Origin: CAZIOH01 sp964540815
GTDB taxonomy: Bacteria > Myxococcota_A > Polyangia > Fen-1088
NCBI GenBank assembly: GCA_964540815.1
Contig: CAZIOH010000010.1
Span: 1-64,000, forward strand
Length of the DNA stretch: 64,000 bases
Direction of reading: 5' to 3'
Below the pieces are notes generated by a model that did no database searches, had not been told where the DNA came from, and saw only the letters and a program-made list of their open reading frames with translations. Position numbers and translations under genes: made by a program. Positions 47,580 to 61,787 of the stretch are shown one piece after another (positions within the stretch are counted from its first letter, which is position 1; each line of letters begins with the position of its first letter).

Positions 47580-49155
47580 CGAAGCCCGGCAACGGCCCCG
47601 TGTACTGGGCCGGGCTGCCGAGCGAGGGCAGCGTGACACCGAAGATGGGGGCCAGCGCCAACCAGAAGTCATTGAAGGGGCGGTTCCCGGTCCCACCGAC
47701 CGTATCGGGATCGAGCTGCATCGGCAGCGGGCCGCCCGTCACCTTCAGGAAGGTACCGCCCGCGAGCCGGGTGTTCTTCCCGCCGAGGACGATCAAGGGC
47801 ATGTTGAGCTGACCGTGGTCCCAGCGGTTGGACTCGTCGCTGACGTACGGGACGACGGTGTTGTCGAGCAAGGTGTTGCCGTCGAGATCGGTGGCCGCGT
47901 CGAACGCCTGCAAGGCCTGCGAGGTCTGATCGTTGTAGAAGCGATCGATGGCGGCCCCCCAGGCGAGCGTGGCCTTCCCGGCGGGGGTCGCAGGATCCAT
48001 GCTCAAGGGCTCGTAGTGGGGAGCGGCCGGCAACGCGCCATACGGAGCGGGAAGCGTCGCGCCGTCGAAGGTGGTCGGGAAGAGGACGTTGCTCGTGGCG
48101 GCCGACCACATGAACGTCGCCACGCGAACCAGATCGCACAAGAACGCCGCCTTGATGATCTCGAGCTGGGCTCGCCCGAGGACCTGGTGGGGATGGCTCG
48201 TGGGATCGCCGGGAACGTAGTAGTCGACGCCGGAGAGCGCCGAGACGCCGGTCCCCGGCGTGACCGCGGGGCCGCTTGCTCCCACCCCGGTCTGCGCGAA
48301 CATGGGCGGGCGGGGCGGGACGACGCACGTTCCCTGGGCAGGCAGCGACGCCCGGATGCTGGCCTCGAGTTGCTGGATGGCGTCCGCGTGGGTGTCGAGC
48401 TTGAGCTTCTCCGAGGCCGGGATGAGCGTCCGCAGACGCGTCAGATCGCTCCGCATGAAATCGAGGACGCTCAGCTTCCGGGCGAACAGGGCGGCCGAGG
48501 TGCTGCCGGCCGGCACCGCGCCGCCGAAGAGTCGAATGAACGAATTGAGCGGCTGGGTCTCGGGGTAGATGGGCTGGCGGGCGAGAGCGATGCTGGGGTT
48601 GGCCGTGGGCGGCAGGTAGGAGAGCACGCGCGGCGCCGTTTCGTCGCGATCCGAGCGAACGTCCGCCGACAGCGCCAGCGACCCGAAAGGCGTCCGACTG
48701 CCCATGGCGGCGCCCGCCCCCCCGAGCACCGGGGAGCGCGCCAGGAGGAGCTGGTCGATGGAAGGACCGCCCGCGACGTGATCCTGCACCCCGATCATCC
48801 CGAGGGTGGGCACGCCCGTCATGAGCGCGACCATCCCACCCTCGGCGGAGCTCACTCCGCCCCCGCTCGGGCCGGCGCACACCAGGTTGAGGCCGTCGAT
48901 CATCACCATCTTCGACTGCAGGGGGGCGAACGGCGCGCTGTTCAGCGGCAGCGTGAAGGTCGTGGTCGTGGCCGTCGCCGTGGGGCGCCACAGATCGAGC
49001 TCTGTCCCGCAGGCGCGCTGGATGATGAGGAGCCGGAGCGGCGCGGGCATCCCCTGCGCGCGCGCCTCGATGCTGCGCAGGAGGGGCGCGAGCAGGGCGA
49101 GGGAGCCGCCGCAACCACGCAGGAACGCCCGGCGGGCCATCTGGTACGACGTCAT
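47572..49155 (-). CDS. Second DUF1552 exported protein
   Basis: 527 residues. GGAGGAAG lies just before ATG 49155. The signal peptide has the Tat-like ARRAFLRGCGG. The DUF1552 domain follows: LLIIQRACGTELDLW, MVMIDGLNLV, GGPSIDQLLL, QQLEASIRASLP, and at the end TLLDNTVVPYVSDESNRWDHGQLNMPLIVLG (split). It is only distantly similar to the DUF1552 protein at 43.5-44.8 kb. No DUF1592 partner is adjacent here, so it is an orphan of the usual pair, in convergent orientation to the first one. Confidence 0.9.
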   Translation of the reverse strand: MTSYQMARRAFLRGCGGSLALLAPLLRSIEARAQGMPAPLRLLIIQRACGTELDLWRPTATATTTTFTLPLNSAPFAPLQSKMVMIDGLNLVCAGPSGGGVSSAEGGMVALMTGVPTLGMIGVQDHVAGGPSIDQLLLARSPVLGGAGAAMGSRTPFGSLALSADVRSDRDETAPRVLSYLPPTANPSIALARQPIYPETQPLNSFIRLFGGAVPAGSTSAALFARKLSVLDFMRSDLTRLRTLIPASEKLKLDTHADAIQQLEASIRASLPAQGTCVVPPRPPMFAQTGVGASGPAVTPGTGVSALSGVDYYVPGDPTSHPHQVLGRAQLEIIKAAFLCDLVRVATFMWSAATSNVLFPTTFDGATLPAPYGALPAAPHYEPLSMDPATPAGKATLAWGAAIDRFYNDQTSQALQAFDAATDLDGNTLLDNTVVPYVSDESNRWDHGQLNMPLIVLGGKNTRLAGGTFLKVTGGPLPMQLDPDTVGGTGNRPFNDFWLALAPIFGVTLPSLGSPAQYTGPLPGFVT

Positions 49156-49379
49156 CTGCTTCCTCCGGGGCGGGCGGGCGCGAGCGCGACCGGCCCGAAT
49201 GCTCGAACATCCTCGCGCGCGGCGAGCAGAGCGATCCCGATGACGGCGCGGCGCGTGGGGGCAAACATGGCCGTTGGGCAGATCATAGCTCAGGTCCCGA
49301 CCGCGAGCGCACGCGCCCGCGCCGAGACTGCCACGACGCTGTCGCCCCGGGGCCGCATGCCGCATGCATGGTCGGCCGC

Positions 49380-49385
49380 TATACT
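49380..49385 (+). promoter_or_regulatory. TATACT -10-like box 10 nt from oxidoreductase start
   Basis: TATACT ends 10 nt before ATG 49396 with no Shine-Dalgarno, so any 5' leader would be only a few nt long. Confidence 0.45.
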
Positions 49386-49395
49386 CTCGACCGCG

Positions 49396-50397
49396 ATGAC
49401 GGAGCGATATCGGGCGATGATGGTGACCGCGCCCGGCGGGCCCGAGGCGCTGGCCTGCGTCGAGCTGCCCGTGGTGGAGCCGAGCGCTGGTCAGTTGCGC
49501 GTGCGCGTGCGCGCGGCCGGGGTCGGCGCGACCGACCTGATGGTCCTGGCCGGAAGGTACCGCTACGCCCCCAAGATTCCAGTCGTCCCCGGCTACGAGA
49601 TCGCCGGCACCGTCGATGCCATCGGCCCCGGCGTCACCGGCTTCACGCTCGGCCAGCGGGTCGCGGCGCTGACGGTCCACGGAGGCATGGCAGAGCTCCT
49701 GGTGCGGGAGGCGGAGCACTTCCTGCCGATCCCCGACGGCGTCTCCGATATCCAGGCCGCGGGCGCGATCCTGAACTACGTCACCGCCTGGCAGATGATC
49801 CAGCGCGTGGCGAAGGTGTCGTCCGGCCAGACGGCGCTGGTCACCGGCGCCGCGGGGGGCGTCGGCACGGCGGCGCTGCAGATCTTGCGGCTGGTGGGCG
49901 CGAGGACCTACGGGGCCGCGTCGGCCAGGAAGCACGAGACCGTCCGCAAGCAGGGCGCGATCCCGATCGACCACCGCGCGGGGCGCCTCGATCGCCTGGT
50001 GCGCGGGCTCGAACCTCGGGGCGTCGATTGCGCGTTCGACGCGGTGGGTGGTCCCAACACCGGCCCGTGCATCCGCGCCGCGAGGCGTGGCGGCACGGTC
50101 GTCGGCTACGGGTTCATGGGCGTCCGCGGAACGACCGCCGCGCTGGCCATGTTCGCCAACTTGCTGGTTGTGGCACGGCTGCGGGGGCGGCGGGGCGTGT
50201 TCTATGGCATCACGATGCTCTACCGGAAGGACCCCAAGCCGTTGCGCGAGGATCTTCCGAAGATCTTCGCGCTCGTCGCCGAGAAGAAGCTCGAGCCGGT
50301 GGTCGCCCTGACGTTTCCGCTGGTCGAGGCGAAGAAGGCCATGGAGCTGCTGGCTGGCGGGGAGGTGCAGGGCAAGGTTGTCTTGACCGCCGTCTGA
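49396..50397 (+). CDS. Zinc-independent medium-chain dehydrogenase/quinone oxidoreductase
   Basis: 333 residues. The GroES-like domain includes AAGVGATDLMVLAGRY and VVPGYEIAGTVDAIGPGV; the Rossmann domain has TALVTGAAGGVGTAALQI. The zinc-ligand Cys/His of alcohol dehydrogenases are absent, as in NADPH:quinone oxidoreductases (QOR). The C-terminus ends GGEVQGKVVL, the typical QOR end. It reduces quinones or enals with NADPH; the substrate is unknown. It is divergent from the second DUF1552 gene, and a SnoaL-like gene follows 35 nt downstream. Confidence 0.92.
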   Translation: MTERYRAMMVTAPGGPEALACVELPVVEPSAGQLRVRVRAAGVGATDLMVLAGRYRYAPKIPVVPGYEIAGTVDAIGPGVTGFTLGQRVAALTVHGGMAELLVREAEHFLPIPDGVSDIQAAGAILNYVTAWQMIQRVAKVSSGQTALVTGAAGGVGTAALQILRLVGARTYGAASARKHETVRKQGAIPIDHRAGRLDRLVRGLEPRGVDCAFDAVGGPNTGPCIRAARRGGTVVGYGFMGVRGTTAALAMFANLLVVARLRGRRGVFYGITMLYRKDPKPLREDLPKIFALVAEKKLEPVVALTFPLVEAKKAMELLAGGEVQGKVVLTAV

Positions 50398-50420
50398 CGC
50401 CACCGGTGGCCGAGGTACGG

Positions 50421-50426
50421 TACCAT
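50421..50426 (+). promoter_or_regulatory. TACCAT -10-like box 6 nt from SnoaL-like start
   Basis: TACCAT, six bases, GTG 50433, within the short gap after the oxidoreductase gene. No Shine-Dalgarno; a leaderless-type start. Confidence 0.4.
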
Positions 50427-50432
50427 GAGCGC

Positions 50433-50798
50433 GTGGCTGTCACCGAGGATGAGGCACGCGCGCTCGCGCGCGAGTGGATCGAGGCCTGGAATTCCCATGA
50501 CCTCGCGCGGATCCTGGCGCACTACGCCGAGGAGGTGGTGCTGACCTCGCCGGTCGCGGCCGAACGCCTCGGGGAGCCGTCCGGGACCGTGCGTGGAAAG
50601 GCGGCGCTGCGGGCCTACTTCGCGCTCGGCCTCCGGGTCTTCCCGGACCTGCGCTTCGAGCTGCGCGACGTGATGTGGGGGCTTGGCAGCGTGCTCCTGT
50701 ACTACCGCAACCAGCGTGGCACCATGACCGGCGAGTACATGGAGCTCTCGCCCCAGTCTGGGCTCGTCACGCGGGTGGTCGCCAACTACGGAGGGTGA
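50433..50798 (+). CDS. SnoaL-like (NTF2-fold) protein
   Basis: 121 residues from GTG 50433. The fold starts with ALAREWIEAWNSHDLARILAHY and continues VVLTSPVA, GKAALRAYFALGLRVFPDLRFEL and VLLYYRN, typical of SnoaL/polyketide-cyclase-like NTF2 proteins (PF12680). These bind small hydrophobic ligands or isomerise them, and the specific role cannot be predicted. It lies 35 nt downstream of the oxidoreductase gene and may share its transcript or have its own leaderless promoter. Confidence 0.88.
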   Translation: MAVTEDEARALAREWIEAWNSHDLARILAHYAEEVVLTSPVAAERLGEPSGTVRGKAALRAYFALGLRVFPDLRFELRDVMWGLGSVLLYYRNQRGTMTGEYMELSPQSGLVTRVVANYGG

Positions 50799-50844
50799 GC
50801 GGCTCGGCGGCGGCTCCCGACCGGTCGGTCCTGTCGATTGCGCC

Positions 50845-51747
50845 TCACTCCGCGGCGGCGGACGCGGTGGTGGTCGTGGTCACGGGCCCCGGCGTCAGGA
50901 CGCCGGAGTTGTCGGCGCAGGTCCCGTCGGTGCCGTTCGTCCCGGCCTTGCAGACCGCGTCGGTGATGGCGAGACAGGCAATGGCCGGACAGGCCCGCGG
51001 AACCTTGTCGCAGCCGCCGGCTTGCCACTTCGCGATGATCACCTTGAGCTGGGTGTCGTCGTTGACGAAGGTCTGGCAGCCCGGGCAGGAGATGGAGCGC
51101 GAGACCTTGATGCCGCAAGCCCCCTTGGCCGTGGTCGAGCAGAGCTTGGCGTTCTGGAGCTCGTTGGAATAGGCGGTCACGAGGTCGTTGCAGACGACCG
51201 CCGGATCCCCGCCCGTCCCCCCGGCGCCCCCCGTTCCTGCGACGCCGCCGTGTCCTCCGGTCCCGGCGGAGCCGCCGGTGCCGACGGATTTTCCACCAGT
51301 GCCCGAGCCCGGGTTGCCGCCGGGGCCCGTGCCGCCACCGGTGCCCGGACGCCCGCCGGACGCGTTGCCCCCGGCGCCGACCTTGCCTCCCGTGCTGGTG
51401 CCCCCGGTCGAGGTTGCCCCCGCGCCGCCGGTGCCCGGGCTCTGTCCGCCCGAGCCGATCGACCCGCCGCCGGAGCCTCCCGATCCCGTGTCGGGAGCTC
51501 CACCCGTCCCGCTCGGACCTCCGCCGGTCCCCTCGGCATGACCGCCGGAGCCCGGATGCCCACCCGAGCCGAGGGCGCCGTCGCCACCCGTCCCGTCCGC
51601 GCCGAATGGCTTTCCGGCGTCACCTCCGCAGGCCATCACCAGGAGCAGCGCGACCGACAGCGCGGTGCCTGCACCGACACCTCCTGGGGTGCAGGAGGAG
51701 GTGCGGCGGCATCGGACGCCAAAGGAGATCCGGCAGGGGGTGTTCAT
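50845..51747 (-). CDS. TGG-repeat lipoprotein
   Basis: 300 residues. ATG 51747 begins an unusually long n-region (MNTPCRISFGVRCRR), then a hydrophobic core and lipobox VMAC. Residues ~50-185 are Gly/Thr/Ser repeats (TGG, GSGG). The C-terminal ~110 residues form a cysteine-containing domain (VVCNDLVTAYSNELQNAKLC, CGIKVSRSISCPGCQTF, CPAIACLA). This small Cys-rich domain after a TGG stalk is a recurrent plan in Polyangia. The function is unknown. It is convergent with the SnoaL-like gene. Confidence 0.75.
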   Translation of the reverse strand: MNTPCRISFGVRCRRTSSCTPGGVGAGTALSVALLLVMACGGDAGKPFGADGTGGDGALGSGGHPGSGGHAEGTGGGPSGTGGAPDTGSGGSGGGSIGSGGQSPGTGGAGATSTGGTSTGGKVGAGGNASGGRPGTGGGTGPGGNPGSGTGGKSVGTGGSAGTGGHGGVAGTGGAGGTGGDPAVVCNDLVTAYSNELQNAKLCSTTAKGACGIKVSRSISCPGCQTFVNDDTQLKVIIAKWQAGGCDKVPRACPAIACLAITDAVCKAGTNGTDGTCADNSGVLTPGPVTTTTTASAAAE

Positions 51748-51870
51748 CCGACGAACATCGTACAACCTTCGTGCCAGCTTGAGGACCCGCGCAGGACCGT
51801 GCTCCCGGCCTCCGGCGCATCGCGCGGTCTCAGGTTTCCGAAGCACTCCGGACATTTTTGACAACGTGGT

Positions 51871-53361
51871 ATGAGTTTCGGCCACATGGTTGCCATCAAC
51901 ACCACAGCCAGCCCCTCCAGCCCCTCTGGCTCCACCTCCGCGTCGCCGCCGCTCGACACACCGAGCCGCCGCGGCCCCTTCGCCCTCATGACCACCCTCT
52001 TCTTCCTCTGGGGGTTCATGACGGTGTTCAACGACATCCTGATCCCCCGGTTCAAGGATGCGTTCACCTTGTCCTACTTCCAGGCCATGCTGGTGCAGTT
52101 CGCGTTCTTCGGCGCGTACTTCCTCGGCTCGCTCGCCTACTTCATCATCTCGGTCAAGAGCGGCGATCCGATCGCGCGCATCGGTTACAAGAACGGCATC
52201 ATCCTCGGGCTCCTGATCTCGGCGGCGGGGAGCGGGCTCTTCTGGCCGGCGGCGGTCATCGAGTCCTACTGGCTCTTCCTGGTGGCCCTCTTCATGGTCG
52301 GCCTCGGGTTCGCCATGCTGCAGATCGCCGCCAACCCCTACGTCACCATCCTCGGTCCGGAGCGAACCGCGTCGAGTCGCCTCAACCTGGCCCAGGGGTT
52401 CAACTCGTTCGGCACGACGGTGGGGCCGCTGGTGGGCGGGTGGCTGATCTTCGAGTACTTCTCGCGCACGGGGGCCCACGGCGCCGAGTCGGTCAAGGTG
52501 CCTTACCTGGTCTTCTGCCTGGTCTTCGTGCTGGCGGCCGTGGCGTTCGGGTTCGTGAAGCTCCCCGAGATCGCCGGTCAGACCGGCGAGAAGATCGAGG
52601 GCGGGGTGGGAGCCTGGCGGTTCCTGCACGTCAAGCTCGGGGCGCTGGCGATCTTCTTCTACGTGGGCGGCGAGGTGGCGATCGGCAGCAGCATCATCAG
52701 CTTCCTCGGGCAGCCCGACATCGCGTCGCTCGGCAAGATGGAGGCGAGCCACTACGTGTCGGTGTTCTGGGGCGGCATGCTGATCGGGCGCTTCATGGGG
52801 GCGGCCGGGCTCAGCCTGATGTCGCCGGGCAAGAAGCGCCTGATCCTGGCGGCGATTCCGCTGGCGGGCTTCGCGGTGCTGTGGGGGGTGCGCGGGTGGG
52901 ACGTGGCGCGCATGTACTGGCCGTTCCTGCTCCTGGCCTGGGTGCTGTTCCAGGTGGGACGCGGCCAGGCGGGGCGCAGCCTCATGCTCTTCGCGGCGAC
53001 CGTGTCGGCGCTGCTGGCGATCGCGATCGCCGTCGGCGGCACGGTGGCGATGTGGTGCGTGGTCGGCGCGGGCCTCTTCAGCTCGATCGGCTTCACCAAC
53101 ATCTTCTCGCTCGCCATCGAGGGGGTCGGGATCTACAAGAGCCAGGCGGCCTCTCTCCTGGTGATGGCGATCCTGGGCGGGGCGCTCTTGCCCCCGGTCC
53201 AGGGCTACATCGCCGATGCGGAGCACAGCCTGCGCCCGTCGTTCATCCTGCCCCTCCTGGCGTACGCCTACGTGGCGTTCTACGGGTGGAAGGGCTACCG
53301 GATGGGACGGGCCGACGCATCGCTGGCAAGCGCCGAGGCGGCTCCCGCCACGTCGGCGTAG
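51871..53361 (+). CDS. Sugar MFS transporter (FucP/GluP family)
   Basis: 496 residues from ATG 51871 (ATG 51886 also possible). After a Ser/Pro-rich N-terminus, ~12 membrane helices follow. LFFLWGFMTVFNDILIPRFK, QFAFFGAYFLGSLAYF, GIILGLLISAAGSGLFWPAA, AANPYVTILG and SSRLNLAQGFNSFGTTVGPLVGG are diagnostic of the FucP/glucose-galactose proton symporter family. It should import a hexose or deoxy-hexose. A TTGACA sequence at 51858-51863 lies close to the ATG. The GH44 glycosidase elsewhere in the window could feed such a transporter, but the genes are not linked. The 3' end overlaps the convergent gene by 67 nt. Confidence 0.93.
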   Translation: MSFGHMVAINTTASPSSPSGSTSASPPLDTPSRRGPFALMTTLFFLWGFMTVFNDILIPRFKDAFTLSYFQAMLVQFAFFGAYFLGSLAYFIISVKSGDPIARIGYKNGIILGLLISAAGSGLFWPAAVIESYWLFLVALFMVGLGFAMLQIAANPYVTILGPERTASSRLNLAQGFNSFGTTVGPLVGGWLIFEYFSRTGAHGAESVKVPYLVFCLVFVLAAVAFGFVKLPEIAGQTGEKIEGGVGAWRFLHVKLGALAIFFYVGGEVAIGSSIISFLGQPDIASLGKMEASHYVSVFWGGMLIGRFMGAAGLSLMSPGKKRLILAAIPLAGFAVLWGVRGWDVARMYWPFLLLAWVLFQVGRGQAGRSLMLFAATVSALLAIAIAVGGTVAMWCVVGAGLFSSIGFTNIFSLAIEGVGIYKSQAASLLVMAILGGALLPPVQGYIADAEHSLRPSFILPLLAYAYVAFYGWKGYRMGRADASLASAEAAPATSA

Positions 53362-54680
53362 ACCAGCCCGAGCGCCAGGGCGTGCTCGAGGAGTGGCTCG
53401 GAGGCCACCATCCGGCGCTCGATGAAGCCAGCCGCGTCGAGGCGGGGGTGCATGCTGAGGACCACCGTGGTGGTGGCGGTGGCGGCGGGGACGGCGGAGG
53501 CGGTTGGTCGAGGCCCAGGGACAGGCGTGGGGGCCCGAGCGAAATCCCAGGCCAGGATGGCGCCGCTGATGCGGCCGGCGATGGCGCGGGCCGACAGCGG
53601 CGTCAGGCCGCCGAGCCTCCAGGTCGAGTCGAAGTCCACGAAGGCGATGTCGTCGGTGACGTCGAACAGCGTGGGATCGCCAGGACGGCGAATCACCCTC
53701 TTCCAGCCTGGAAAGGCGGTCCAGCTCTCGGGCGCCGAGAGCCGAGCGCGCGTCTCGTCCTCGGGACGGGCCACGCTCACCATGGCCGAGGCGAACGCCA
53801 GCCGACCGTTCTCGCGGCGGCGAACGCGCAGCACCGTGCCGCGCGCCCGCAGGTTCTCGAGGCCAGGCGCGAACAGATCGTCGCCGCGGAGGCTATCGGG
53901 CGCCTGCGGCACGCCGGTCGGGCGCTGCACCGGCGCGCCCGGGTCCACTCCGGCCCGCGTGGCGACGGCGCGCAGCGACACCCAGTCGATGGCCGCCGCC
54001 ATGGCGGTTGCGGCGTAGGGATCGTGCCTGGCCAGCCGGCGGATGAGCCAGTTGGTCGACGCGAAGGCGAGCTGGCTCTCGCAGGTGACGACCGTGCCCG
54101 TGGTGCCGGGATCGGCGGTGGCACGAAAGCGAATCCACCCCGGGGAGAAGGCTCCGTCCACCAGCTGGAAGTCCACCGCGTCTCCGCGCCGCGCGACCCA
54201 GGCCCGGCCGGACAGGTTGAAGAAGGGAATCTCGAGCTCCCAGGCAAGAAGGCGGAGCTCCACCGGGCCGGGTGAAGGTGAAGGTGAAGGGGAGGGTGTA
54301 GGCGACTTCGCAGGCGCGGGCACAGGCGCCGGCGCCGTGGTCGAGGCCACCACCTCGGCGCGGATCAAGGACGGCAAGGCCGCACGCAGAGCGCGTGGAT
54401 CGAGCAGCACGGCCATCACTTGCTCGGGGCCGATCCTCGGGAGGAGGGTCGCACCGAAGATGCGAGGCGACGCAGGGGGTGGCGTGATCGCGGACGACAC
54501 GCGGGGCACGACCAGGATGTCCTGCAGCGGGGTCAGCGCCGCCCGCACGACGCTGGCGTCGAGTCGATCGCCGGCCTCGGTGAGCGGCGCGCCCTCGGCG
54601 TGCCGGGGTCCTCGCGGGGGCAGGCCCACCGTCGCAGACGCCAGGAATACCCCGACACCTATCGGACCGACGACCGCCAC
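53295..54680 (-). CDS. Exported protein with SRPBCC-like domain
   Basis: 461 residues from GTG 54680, chosen because it starts a signal-peptide-like stretch (VGPIGVGVFLASATVGL); no Shine-Dalgarno is seen. A Ser-Pro repeat (PSPSPSPSPSPGP) splits the protein. The two halves contain hydrophobic beta-rich segments (ELEIPFFNLSGRAWVARRG split, GTTGTVVTCESQLAF, FPGWKRVIRRPGD) resembling START/SRPBCC lipid-binding folds. The assignment is tentative. The gene's 3' end overlaps the sugar transporter gene by 67 nt, tail to tail. Confidence 0.6.
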   Translation of the reverse strand: MAVVGPIGVGVFLASATVGLPPRGPRHAEGAPLTEAGDRLDASVVRAALTPLQDILVVPRVSSAITPPPASPRIFGATLLPRIGPEQVMAVLLDPRALRAALPSLIRAEVVASTTAPAPVPAPAKSPTPSPSPSPSPGPVELRLLAWELEIPFFNLSGRAWVARRGDAVDFQLVDGAFSPGWIRFRATADPGTTGTVVTCESQLAFASTNWLIRRLARHDPYAATAMAAAIDWVSLRAVATRAGVDPGAPVQRPTGVPQAPDSLRGDDLFAPGLENLRARGTVLRVRRRENGRLAFASAMVSVARPEDETRARLSAPESWTAFPGWKRVIRRPGDPTLFDVTDDIAFVDFDSTWRLGGLTPLSARAIAGRISGAILAWDFARAPTPVPGPRPTASAVPAATATTTVVLSMHPRLDAAGFIERRMVASEPLLEHALALGLVYADVAGAASALASDASARPIR

Positions 54681-54735
54681 GGGCGGGCGCGTCGGTCTGC
54701 CATGGAGGTACCTCGCGGTGCGGGCTCGGATTGAA

Positions 54736-54783
54736 ATGGGGCCCCTCTCCCTGACCCTCCCCCGCTTCGCGGAGGGAGGGGAT
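54736..54783. repeat. Partial copy of the 33-kb inverted-repeat arm
   Basis: TGGGGCCCCTCTCCCTGACC matches the outer arms of the 33.0-33.3 kb element with about one mismatch. It is followed by an imperfect hairpin around CCCCGC-TTC-GCGG and GGAGGGAGGGG. It lies in the gap between the SRPBCC-like and dehydratase-like genes. Confidence 0.75.
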
Positions 54784-54805
54784 GAGACGCGAGCGAGGCC
54801 GGCAG

Positions 54806-56812
<2,007 letters not shown>

Positions 56813-56830
56813 GCTCGGTCTCCTCAATGA

Positions 56831-60739
<3,909 letters not shown>

Positions 60740-60927
60740 CAGGGACCTGAACCTATCTCGCCAGAGGCGCCGTCTGGTTGCCTCGCGGGAGAACGATTGC
60801 CCACGGCCGGAAGACCTTCATTCGCCGCCGGCCATACGCGCGCACGCCCGAACCGTGCGTCGCTCCCCGAGGAAAAAACCCGCAAAATTCCGACAAGCGA
60901 TGAAAGTAGGTCGCCGTTGCGGCGAAG

Positions 60928-61593
60928 TCAACCTTCGGGCTCGGCATCGGGCGAGCCGAACGCCGAAGGCAGGAGCGCGTCTGTTTCGGAAGTGTTGCCG
61001 ACGGTGGCGAGCACGGACTGGACGGGCGCGTGCTGCCAGTGCTGAAGGTGATTTCGCGTGGACGTCAGCGTGCGGGGGGTCATGCGGTCCACGCAGAGGA
61101 CGCCGTGCAAATGGTCAATCTCGTGTTGCAAGATCCTCGCCGGCCAGCCCTCGGCGGTGAGCGAGAACGCGTGGCCCTGGTGATCGAGGGCGTCCACCCG
61201 CACGGCATGGGCCCGAGGCACCACCATCATGAAGTCGGCGAAGCTCAGGCAACCCTCGAAGAAGGCCACCGGAGCTCGATCGAGGAAGGTCAGCCGGGGA
61301 TTGACCAGGACCTGGAACGGAAGCGGCTTGCGGAGGCGCGCCTGGCGCTCGTCGACCGAGAGGCGCTCGACGTACTCGGGGCGGTCCTCGACCACCACGA
61401 TCTGCAGGGCGTGGCCCACCTGGGGTGCCGCCAGTCCCACGCCGGGGGCGTCGCGCATGGTCTCCCGCATCTCCTCGATGAGGCGCGCCGTCTCGGGAGC
61501 CCGCACCTCGTGACCGGTGAGGGCGCGGGCGGTCTGGCGCAGGACCGGGTGGCCCACCTGGACGATCTTCAGAACGCTCGGCGTCGGAGTCAT
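60928..61593 (-). CDS. def: Peptide deformylase
   Basis: 221 residues from ATG 61593. It removes the formyl group from new proteins' N-terminal methionine. All three motifs are there: GVGLAAPQVG (motif 1), EGCLSFADF (motif 2, metal Cys) and HEIDHLHGVLC (motif 3, HExxH). The sequence ends with a ~45-residue extension after RMTPRT that is not part of the core. Motif 2 ends in SF rather than the common SVP/SIP. It lies 188 bp upstream of the activase gene on the same strand, and a shared transcript is uncertain. Confidence 0.95.
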   Translation of the reverse strand: MTPTPSVLKIVQVGHPVLRQTARALTGHEVRAPETARLIEEMRETMRDAPGVGLAAPQVGHALQIVVVEDRPEYVERLSVDERQARLRKPLPFQVLVNPRLTFLDRAPVAFFEGCLSFADFMMVVPRAHAVRVDALDHQGHAFSLTAEGWPARILQHEIDHLHGVLCVDRMTPRTLTSTRNHLQHWQHAPVQSVLATVGNTSETDALLPSAFGSPDAEPEG

Positions 61594-61787
61594 GGCCGCG
61601 ACTCTTCCAGAAAGGCCCGTCGGGCGCCATCCGCCGTGAGGCGGCGCCGGGTGTCGTGGGGCGTCGGAGGGCGATTCGCCCGGGAGCCACGATGTGGATA
61701 TCATGCGGTGGCTTCAGGCGCTCCAGCCCGGTCATCGGGTCTGGCCAGATCCTCCGTGCTCCCTCCCGCCCCAGCGAAAGGTTTGGC

